Under the pieces are notes generated by a model that did not search any database, was not told the origin of the DNA, and worked only from the letters and a program-made list of their open reading frames with translations. From NCBI GenBank assembly GCA_945859605.1, contig OX243816.1:35414307-35478306 (forward strand): DNA of 64,000 bases, read 5' to 3'. The stretch is from Lumbricus rubellus (taxonomy: Eukaryota > Annelida > Clitellata > Crassiclitellata > Lumbricidae). The position numbers and the translations under genes are program-made. Positions 55,961 to 64,000 of this stretch are shown here, piece after piece. How positions within the stretch are numbered: the stretch's first letter is position 1; every line of letters starts with the position of its first letter.

Positions 55961-56447
55961 TCAAATTAAAATTAGTGATACAAAAAGTATGTAGCAGAAC
56001 CATTTGACATTGCATTTCACTATAAATACAATGTATACAGAGGCCTATAGGCCCTATATTGCAATGCTCCGTGCACATGCAGAATATTCATGCGTTGTAG
56101 GCTAAATAGCCTACACTGTGTCCGGATAAAACAAAAGTATGCTGCATTTTAAACGCTTATAAATTTGACAAACTCACGAATATTTCTAGTCGGTTTTAGG
56201 ATCTCGTGTACAATGTATATGGTCACTGGTGCTGTGTTTAAAATTTCAGACAATCCTGATAGTTTTTACCGAGTTATGACACTTTTGTGTCTTCTACTTT
56301 TTATCCGCACACTGTAGGCCTACAATGGTCCAGTGACTTTAAAAAACCCTGGAATTTGCCACCCCCCCCCCAAACAGACACCCAGACGAAGACCAAAAAT
56401 CCAGATGTAGTGGAAAAACCCAGCTGTGGCATCACTTTATGGCGAGC

Positions 56448-56693
56448 ACGGTAGCCAGGGTCGGATTAAGAAATGTGGAGACCCTCTTCTGAAAATAATT
56501 TATGTTGGGGAATCTTCGGCCAAAACATTTTAGGACATTTTTTCAGTCGCTTGGTCGAAATTTCGGTAGAATATGCCAATTGTTTCCTTTAAAAAAATCG
56601 TATGTGTGGGCCCCCAAAGTGTGGGCCTCCAGAAGTGTGGACCTCTGTTCGGCGAACATGTTGAACATGTCTTAATCCGGTCCTGACGATGGC
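56448..56693. mobile_element. 230-bp hAT-like MITE nested in the 1896-bp element
   Basis: The element spans 56456-56685. Ends CAGGGTCGGATTAAG and (reverse complement of right end) CAGGACCGGATTAAG are inverted. Flanks ACGGTAGC and ACGATGGC match at six of eight positions, an aged TSD. Related ends are at 60446 and 61869. Confidence 0.7.
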
Positions 56694-57273
56694 GCCAAAT
56701 TATAAGCTTATGTTTGCCCGTACTACCGAGCACGCGACTCGACCTCTACCCTGGTTATTTGTGTGACTGCCCTGGCTATGCCTGGCTACAAAAAGTGTCT
56801 GGCGCCGCCACTGCTGGCAGAACGCAGTCTGTTACACAGGCCCTATTATAATTTATAAAAAATTAACAAAGGTAATACAAAGTATGTGGAAGTTCAGTTC
56901 ATGAATCAGAATATGCAATACATATGAATATCCGGTTTGAGTTAAATTCGTTAATATACAATTGTAGATGACTTTGATGCGTGTTTGTTGTAGGATTTGC
57001 TAGGCTAAATAATGTAATGTTTCTGAAGACTGAACAGTAGGCTACTCTAAACATAAAGTTGCAATGATCTTTTCCGGACAAATTGGTCTATTATAGCCTA
57101 CTAGTTTAGTCTGCCCCGTCCAGTTCTTTGCTTGTATCGCAAGTTTACATGATTTACTGGCGCAGTTGATGCGTATCTAAGTCAGACTAAGTGCACAACA
57201 AAACCTATAATAGGTCCCTTTATGTTGTACTCAAAACAAATGCTGCATTCAAATAATTCGTAAATTTCGGTCG

Positions 57274-57401
57274 CCGGTTTCTACTTCACGGTGAAGCATG
57301 CGCACTTTTTGCGCAGGTCCACAGAGGCACTCATGCGCCGCGTCATCGGCGACGACGTCGCCTGCGCTAGAGGATTAACTACGCCGTGAAGTAGAAACCG
57401 G
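57274..57401. repeat. 128-bp palindromic element
   Basis: CCGGTTTCTACTTCACGGTG at 57274-57293 and its inverse at 57382-57401 (one mismatch). The centre is GC-rich with CGACGACGTCGCC. No clear TSD. Confidence 0.7.
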
Positions 57402-57802
57402 TTTTACGATAGTCTGCAGGATTTGGCGAAAGAAACATCGGCAATGTCCGAGACATCCCATGCGTCCGTCCGAACTAAAGATGGTCGAATGAAAGGGAAT
57501 CAGTTCCGCAACGTTTATTAAATCCGCGAAGTCCAGTAATTACGACAGCTTAGATTATATTGGCTGGTCTCTTTATAGGGTCAAAGCTGGTGCCAGTTTC
57601 AGCCGGAATCTATGCACAGAGGATATTGATCTATAGGCTACTCGTGCATGAATGAGTGTGTGGCTGTGCATGTGTCTGGGTATGTGTGTGTGCATATAAT
57701 TATTACGGTTGTGTGTTTTGAAAGGCTACGCACGCATGTTTTATTCGTAATGTGTGTTTGCAAACCACTGCGAAATTTTTCCTGATTGCGGACGTCCTTG
57801 CT

Positions 57803-57966
57803 GCAGGACATCTCCCTCTGTCACCGGATATATGTGCACTACATCCCCCTCTGTCACCGGATATGTGCAGGACATTCCCCTCTGTCACCGGATATGTGCA
57901 GGACATCCCCTCTGTCACCGGATATGTGCAGGACATCCCCTCGGCCACCGGATATGTGCAGGACAT
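57803..57966 (+). repeat. ~30-bp minisatellite (CTCTGTCACCGGATATGTGC)
   Basis: Five copies of a 30-33-bp unit, AGGACATCCCCTCTGTCACC plus GGATATGTGC. The unit is rarely interrupted, so several frames on both strands stay open. Confidence 0.9.
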
Positions 57967-58950
57967 TCTTCGCAGCTGGCATTTGGTTGGAGATCGTCAA
58001 AGCGATGAATAGGTCAAAGCCAATAATATTGTCCACCGGCTCTGTCTTATCCTTTCCAAAATAATAGATCCCATGCAGACACCATCTACTTGTTTCCCTT
58101 TGGTATCAATTTATTGAGACAAGAAGTATGCAAAATAACCTCACGTCAAACTAAACAAGAAATCACTTGGTCACAAAAGGTAACCCAGAAGAGAATGCAG
58201 AGTACCGCTGGTTAGGACCAGCTTTGTACATTTCTGGTGCTAGATGGTTAACAGGTTAACTACAATAAGCACATTATGTCGGCTGTAGAGTATTGGTAAG
58301 ACTGTAGCTTCTAGTCTTGGCAGTGGTCACGACTACTGCGCTATAAGATACACTCGTACCACCACTGCCTAGCTTACGATCCGCCCTGCAAAGTCTGGGC
58401 TTTCTTTTATTTGTCATATATGTTTTGTTTGACATAAATCATGCACTGGGACGATCAACGGTGTCAAATGCTGATGGAAAATCCAAGAGAAAAGAGACCA
58501 TTGTTTAGCAGAGAAGAAAAAGATATTCATAGCTTCGCTTATCTTCGGGCATAATAATGTATCCCATTCAGTAACCTAGTATCTACAATATTGCTTCAGA
58601 ATACAGAATAGTGTATATAACATAAGATACACTATAGGTCTATGCCAGTATCATGTTCTGTACGTCGCACGACATATACAATACATATACAATACTACAT
58701 ATACAATACATATACAATACATATGCAATACATATACAATACATAATTACATATACAATACGTATACATGCATAATGCCAAACTACGTCTTCTAAACGCG
58801 CACGAGACAATTGTTGCCGACAATAATTCTATAGCTTCCGTCAGCTTCTTAGAAAGTCAAGACATAATATGGTATTAACAGCCTGGAAAAGAGACGTGAA
58901 ACCTTTCAAGGGTTTGTGACTTCATTAGAAATTAATGTAAAGAGTTTTTC
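57967..58950. other. non-coding stretch
   Basis: Contains a GGCAGTGGT...ACCACTGCC hairpin at about 58318-58371 and an ACATATACAAT-rich stretch at about 58675-58765. No gene recognised. Confidence 0.45.
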
Positions 58951-58959
58951 AAATGAAAT

Positions 58960-59240
58960 ATATGTATGTATGTGTGTATGTGTGTGTGTATGTGTGTATG
59001 TATGTATGTATGTATGTATGTATGTATGTATGTATGTATGTATGTATGTATGTATGTATGTATGTATGTATGTATGTATGTATGTATGTATGTATGTATG
59101 TATGTATGTATGTATGTATGTATGTATGTATGTATGTATGTATGTATGTATGTATGTATGTATGTATGTATGTATGTATGTATGTATGTATGTATGTATG
59201 TATGTATGTATGTATGTATGTATGTATGTATGTATGTATG
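58960..59240 (+). repeat. (GTAT)n microsatellite, ~280 bp
   Basis: Over 60 nearly perfect TATG/GTAT units, fading into CATGCATG variants to about 59290. Open in many frames on both strands (Cys-Met-Tyr-Val and Ile-His-Thr-Tyr repeats). Confidence 0.98.
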
Positions 59241-59315
59241 CATGCATGCACGCATGCACGTATGCATGCATGCATGTACGTATACATGTAGGTATGCATG
59301 TATCCATGTATGTAT

Positions 59316-59352
59316 TATGAGCAGTTACTATAACGCCCCTTCAAGACTTAAG
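59316..59352 (-). mobile_element. SINE/LINE 3' tail fragment at the edge of the microsatellite
   Basis: On the minus strand it reads CTTGAAGGGGCGTTATAGTA followed by the (CATA)n tract, i.e. the shared tail with the microsatellite in place of its tail repeat. Confidence 0.65.
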
Positions 59353-59630
59353 TGTGTGTGCGTGCGCGTGTGTGTATAGGTGTGAGCGTGTATATGTGTG
59401 CGCGTGAGTGTGTGTGCATGTACGTATAAGTGAAGGTGCGTGTAACTGTGTAAACATGTACGCCAAGGGCCTCTCCATATGCATATAGACTTGCATCATT
59501 CTAATTATACTGTATGCGCATGTGCAAAACATATGCTGCTGACGTATACTGTAGGAACTAGAAATGTCATTACATGTATTGACACATAATTATTTATATC
59601 ATATAATTATATAGATGTACAGTATAACTA

Positions 59631-59634
<4 letters not shown>

Positions 59635-59664
<30 letters not shown>
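59635..59664. repeat. (TA)n microsatellite
   Basis: About 13 TA units. Confidence 0.95.
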
Positions 59665-59669
<5 letters not shown>

Positions 59670-59897
59670 CACACACATTAGTAAGTACGTATCATAAATC
59701 TTGATCAGATCGCGTCGTCAAATATTTTCTCCGGTGGAGAATACCTTTGGGAATGGATTCTCTGCAGTGTGATAAAGCGATTCCTTCCGCCATCTTATTT
59801 CTCACTCGCGCGTCAAAAACCCCTCCACATCGAGCACGTGACCTCTTCACCAACCAATGGCACTCCATCGATCTTTGTCCCCGTCCTGTACTGGCTG

Positions 59898-59919
59898 TTT
59901 GTGTCTGTCTGTGTCTGTC

Positions 59920-59961
<42 letters not shown>
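59898..59961 (+). repeat. (CTGT)n microsatellite
   Basis: CTGT/CTCTGT units, followed by CTCAGTCTCTCTTTCTG-type repeats near 60055-60115. Confidence 0.93.
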
Positions 59962-59962
<1 letters not shown>

Positions 59963-60170
59963 TCATCATTCAATAATACAAACACTTGCATGTTGCTCAC
60001 TCAATCAATCGCCCATTATCATGCGCTATGTCACTTCTGTGCCTACGAGACTCTGCCTCAGTCTCTCTTTCTGCCTCAGTCTCTCTTTCTGTCCAGATGT
60101 ATTCGTCTGTCTCTCTTTTCACTCACGCACACACACTCAATCACTCGTTATCTGTACAAATGTAGGCCTA

Positions 60171-61956
60171 TGTCTCTTCACAGTCTCTGTCTTTGTCTCT
60201 GTTTCTATATCTGTGTGTGTTGATATATGCGTATAAAACACTCTGTCTTAATTCTGTCGATTTATCTTACTCAATGTCCAACCGTTGCTCCTTTGTCCGA
60301 CAGTCTTCAAGTCTTTCTTCACTGTCAATCTCATGTATATCATATTATATACATGTATGCGATGATTTTTTGTATATATACACGTATACATATAGACATA
60401 CAAGTTACATATGCGCATACATTTAGTGGAACGTGGTGGTATGATCAGGCCCGGATTAAGCTCTCGGGGGGCCCGCCGCCATGTTCTCAGGGGGGCCCTT
60501 ACTCCACCTTGACTTTCTGTCACGATACCCACCCACATGTTAATGCATGCCTATTATTGACTAACTCAAACTTAATAATGTGTAGCTTAATGAAAAACAA
60601 AAATTTTTTAAGCAACACACGTGCACATTTTATAAACGTCGATGCAGCAGAAATTGTTCAGTCTAACAGTTTAAATACTATGAAATACCGATCGGCTATG
60701 GTTCACATTAAATTTTTTATTCTCTTGGCATTGTGCAAGCTGGTCAATATGTCATTGAAAGAAAAACAGAAGCTCCACTGCAGTCAGGCTCTTGCTTGTC
60801 ATTATAATTAATCTGTCGCCGTAGATTGTTCTTCAACAATTCCATTTTGATGAAGGGTCTAATATCTTTCGACATTGCAGTTGGATACCATCAGGCGCAT
60901 GTAGCCTACAATGACTATATGCCCTACATGTGCATAAGGAAAGCAATGGACACATTTGGATAATTGTGTTGATTGACGATTTGCAGTGCGCTGCACCATG
61001 GCGAGAGAAGCTGCATGGTGATTTAGTCTACAGTCTTTGTACTTTGCAAAACAGTGGTGATGCTAATGCTATACCATAGATCTTGACTTTACCTGCCTAT
61101 TTTGCTCTTGACCTGCTTTATGAAGCATAAAATTCTTTGGACTTTTGATATCTTAGTTAATTTAATTTCTTCGACCCGATGAATAACTCCCATGACCTTG
61201 GAGCGACCTGCTGAAATAGGCTTTATAGATGGCGCCGCCACTGAATTGCACAACATACATGTAGGCCTAACGAATTGAACTGATATACCGATCGGCTATG
61301 GTTCACATTTTTATTCTCTTCATCAGGAAATAAATATTGCAGTTTCTAAACCACCAAAATATATAATTAGGCCTATTGTCCTTTCCAATGCGAGTAACAA
61401 TATTATTCTCTTATCATGTCAGTATCCAGCATGTCTGAGACCGGCTAATTCTTACTTTCTGAACTTCTTTGCATGCATCATTTGTGCGGCCAGGCGGACC
61501 AGCATTCCTATATCTTAATGATTCCCAAAAGGTTTCAGCGCAAAATTTGTCTCTCCCTTCAAATGCAACTTCATGCAGTTTCATTTCTCTCATCAATGCT
61601 TTCTTGTTCTATTTAATAGTATGGAATACCGACAACATCCTGATTATGGCTAGCATACTCTGACTATAGATCGATAGAGCCTATATAGGGGCCATTGATT
61701 GCCTTCATAAAAACTAATCAGCATTTGACATAACTTTACACACCATCCATGGAGTGAAGTTGAGTAAAACGGGGAAATAGAACATTAAAATTTCTTGTTG
61801 TTCACGGACCCCTGACGGCGGGGGGCCCGCCGCCATGGCAGACATGGCATACTGGTTAATCCGGCCCTGGGTATGATGGCGCTATGTGCCGCGCCGTGTA
61901 ACCGAAGGGTCGCAGGTCCGAATCTACCCCAAGTCATTGCGTAGAACAATTAAAGT
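60171..61956 (+). repeat. tandem duplication, unit 1 (~354 bp, split by a hAT-like element)
   Basis: 60171-60445 plus 61878-61956. Contains TGTCTCTTCACAGTCTCTGT and, at its end, a tRNA-like SINE head (ACGTGGTGGTATGATGGCGC; B-box-like GGTCCGAATCT). Unit 2 follows directly. Confidence 0.85.
60438..61877. mobile_element. hAT-like element (1424 bp) with 8-bp TSD
   Basis: The element spans 60446-61869, begins CAGGCCCGGATTAAG and ends TTAATCCGGCCCTG, flanked by GGTATGAT (60438-60445 and 61870-61877). Interior without a recognisable transposase. GGGGGGCCCGCCGCCATG is found near both ends, in direct orientation. Confidence 0.85.
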
Positions 61957-62309
61957 ATGTCTCTTCACAGTCTCTGTCTTTGTCTCTGTTTCTATATCTG
62001 TGTGTGTTGATATATGCGTATAAAACACTCTGTCTTAATTCTGTCGATTTATCTTACTCAATGTCGTCCAACCGCTGGTCTTTTGTCCGTCAGTCTTCAA
62101 GTCTTTCTTCACTGTCAAGCTCATGTACATCATATTATATACATGTTTAGATGTATGCGATTTTTGTGTATACATACATGCAGACAGACAAGTTACGTAT
62201 GCGCATACATGTAGTGGAACGCGGTGGTATAACGCTATGTGCCGCGCCGTGTAACCGAATGGTCGTAGATTCGAATCTGCCCTAAGTCATTGCGTAGAAC
62301 AATTAAAGT
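61957..62309 (+). repeat. tandem duplication, unit 2 (~353 bp, intact)
   Basis: Matches unit 1 without the insertion (GTGGTATAACGCTATGTGCC here against GTGGTATGAT/GGCGCTATG there). Ends with a tRNA-like head with B-box-like GATTCGAATCT. Confidence 0.85.
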
Positions 62310-62448
62310 TGCTCACCCAGAATAATTATTGTCTGTATAGACAGCAACGGGAAACCACCTCACTTATTCTATCCCCCCGGATGACTTTAAAGCCAATGGA
62401 CTGCGTGCTTTCGGACTTAAAATGCATCGTCATTATTATCATAATTAT

Positions 62449-62481
<33 letters not shown>

Positions 62482-62813
62482 CAGCAGCAGCATCAAGCCA
62501 TCAACATCACCTTCACCCTTTCTAACTTCAAAATCTCTATGCAATTGTCTCTGTCTCGCTGTCTCTGTTTATCTCGTCTTTCTCTCCATATCCCACTGCC
62601 ACGGCGGTGCCAAAAAACAATGGCCGACACTTTTGCATTTTTGGATGAGTTTGAAAAATGCAAAGTATGGAGTTAAGAACATGGGTAGCTTTCCTTTCAT
62701 AGTGCTTTCTAAATGAAAATTTGCTCAGTGTCACTATGTGATAATTAATTAATTAGTGTCTTTAGTGCAAAAATCTGTGTGACAAACCAAAATGTGGTAG
62801 TTGCTAAATAGGT

Positions 62814-62816
<3 letters not shown>

Positions 62817-62902
<86 letters not shown>

Positions 62903-62920
62903 CTCTCTCTCTCTCTCTCC
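62817..62920 (+). repeat. (CT)n microsatellite
   Basis: About 100 bp of CT with few interruptions, then CCTCCTCCTCCTCC. Confidence 0.97.
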
Positions 62921-63682
62921 TCCTCCTCCTCCTCTTGACCGGCTGTTTTTCTCGCTTCATACCTGTTGTCTGTTGGTATGCTTGTATCCATCCATCACGC
63001 TACGATCCCGCCGCCTTCCTTCACGCCTCCACTCCTCCCTCCCCTCCCATCCTCCCTCCATCCATCCATCTATCAGGATGTACCTACCCCGCCCCTCCGT
63101 ACATCACCACGACCTCCAGTCATCGAGTTTGATCGGCGGCAAGTGCGGCGGCGGCCTGCCACTGTATCCACAATCCGCTCCTACTCCCTCCTCCTTCTCA
63201 TCCTTCTCGTCCTCCTCCATCCTCTCGTCCATCGATGCCTCCTGAAAGACCCTGCTGCAGCAGCAGCAGCAGAAGCCAATGCATCATCATCATCATCCTC
63301 TTCCACTTCCCCTCCATCTTCTCCCTCTCCCTCGTGGAAACCGTTGGTCGCTGTTCGCGTCCAGTTAGTCGGCATCGTGCGGTGATGATCAACCCACACC
63401 ATGACCCAGCATCATCATCATCATCATCATCAGCAGCAGCCGCAGCAGCAGCCTGGAAGAGGACCACCGCGTAGATCCACCTCCTCCTCCATCGTTTCCG
63501 CCTCTTTCTCCTCATCCTCACTACAGTATCTTCCTAAGATGGGTCTTATCATCTTAGTCCGCTAGACGGACCCGCTTCCATTCAGCTGACGAATAATACA
63601 GACGGAGACGAACTACGAAGGCATTCACAGGAAACAAAGGCTCAGTGAGTACTATAATATACATGTAATTGTGCAATTATAG

Positions 63683-63684
63683 TA

Positions 63685-63744
<60 letters not shown>
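63683..63744 (+). repeat. (AAT)n microsatellite
   Basis: About 20 AAT triplets. Confidence 0.97.
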
Positions 63745-63745
<1 letters not shown>

Positions 63746-64000
63746 GCGCCGGTGCTATGGGATATTCTATCCCCCTTGAAGCTATCCGGAGGATGGAATA
63801 TACCGGGTATAGGGTATCCGGGGGAAAACCAATCTATCCCAATTGTTGAAAAATGCGCATAATTGATAACTTTATGCTGTAATCAAAATTTAAAGTGACT
63901 CTAATGATTGTTTTAGTGTCCTGAGCAATGGTCAGAGTATGGCAACTCGAATTTAGGCTATAGAGTGGCTCTAGATGTTCTTAAATTTTCTAAATGTTCT

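Larger units (their letters stand above)
54910..56821. mobile_element. hAT-type element (1896 bp) with 8-bp TSD
   Basis: The element spans 54918-56813. It begins CAGTGGCGGCGCTACGCC and ends CTGGCGCCGCCACTG. CTGGCAGA flanks both sides (54910-54917 and 56814-56821). Non-autonomous; no hAT transposase is recognised. It contains a degenerate GTTCTGGCAGGGCAAA tandem tract and two further hAT-like elements. Confidence 0.87.
54885..57020 (+). repeat. dispersed repeat split by a hAT element
   Basis: Left part about 54885-54917 and right part from 56822 to about 57020 together match the uninterrupted paralog at 41640-41850. Confidence 0.65.
62310..64000. other. low-complexity stretch, no gene recognised
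   Basis: Contains (CAG)n at about 62457-62492, (CT)n at 62817-62920, CTCC/CATC/CAGC tracts at about 63020-63500 and (AAT)n at 63683-63744. Open frames here are Ser-, Ala- or Asp-rich and repeat-derived. Confidence 0.5.

Noticed and set aside
57803..57966. CRISPR-like regular repeats
   Set aside because: Units are directly adjacent with no unique spacers, and the DNA is animal. It is a minisatellite. The same applies to 24692-25216.
58906..59379. Six overlapping frames of over 100 codons on both strands
   Set aside because: All are translations of the (GTAT)n microsatellite.
62966..63530. Ser/Ala/Asp-rich open frames on both strands
   Set aside because: They derive from CTCC, CAGC and CATC simple repeats; no domain or splice support.

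Overview
This is eukaryotic (animal) DNA. It holds two recognisable host genes in a large amount of mobile and simple-sequence DNA. Spliced exons with GT-AG introns, tRNA-headed SINEs, long microsatellites, CR1/L2, RTE, MULE, P-element, mariner, hAT and Harbinger-type elements, and a very common TAGGCCTA-type palindrome suggest a marine invertebrate, perhaps a deuterostome. The sequence alone does not fix the taxon.

Layout. 1-3.8 kb: non-coding DNA with one full SINE. 3.8-7.2 kb: microsatellites, then an intronless cytochrome P450 gene (4889-6544, +) with a TATA box and initiator at the expected spacing. 7.7-10.4 kb: a non-autonomous hAT element containing a dead mariner-type element, next to an RTE fragment. 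11.1-12.0 kb: a satellite-like array of ~60-bp units in a ~182-bp higher-order period. 12.86-20.93 kb: an ~8.07-kb MULE (Mutator-like) DNA transposon with 91-bp terminal inverted repeats and a 9-bp target-site duplication. It carries a zinc-finger/DDE/SWIM transposase, an antisense P-element/THAP-type remnant, a 5'-truncated RTE retrotransposon and a LINE tail. 21.5-42.0 kb: a 26-coding-exon FARP-family gene (FERM, RhoGEF, two PH domains). The joined exons give 3405 nt, exactly 1135 codons including the stop, and all exon phases agree. Its introns are full of mobile elements and tandem repeats. 42-53 kb: probable 3' UTR and gene-poor DNA, including a ~1-kb array of degenerate TGACTAAATAAT units. 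53-57 kb: hAT-like elements nested up to three deep. 57-64 kb: palindromes, minisatellites, long microsatellites, and a ~354-bp tandem duplication whose first copy is split by a hAT-like element.

How it fits together. The two host genes have unrelated jobs: the P450 is a membrane monooxygenase, FARP a cortical Rho/Rac exchange factor. The main interest is how transposons and tandem repeats meet the FARP gene. A hAT-like element sits directly against the exon 12 splice donor, which the target-site duplication preserves. The exon 15 end plus its splice donor has become the unit of a 38-bp minisatellite. The last intron uses a GC donor. A CR1/L2-type LINE and the SINEs share one 3' tail, as in LINE-SINE partnerships. 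Element boundaries were found by eye from inverted repeats and target-site duplications; no database search was run.
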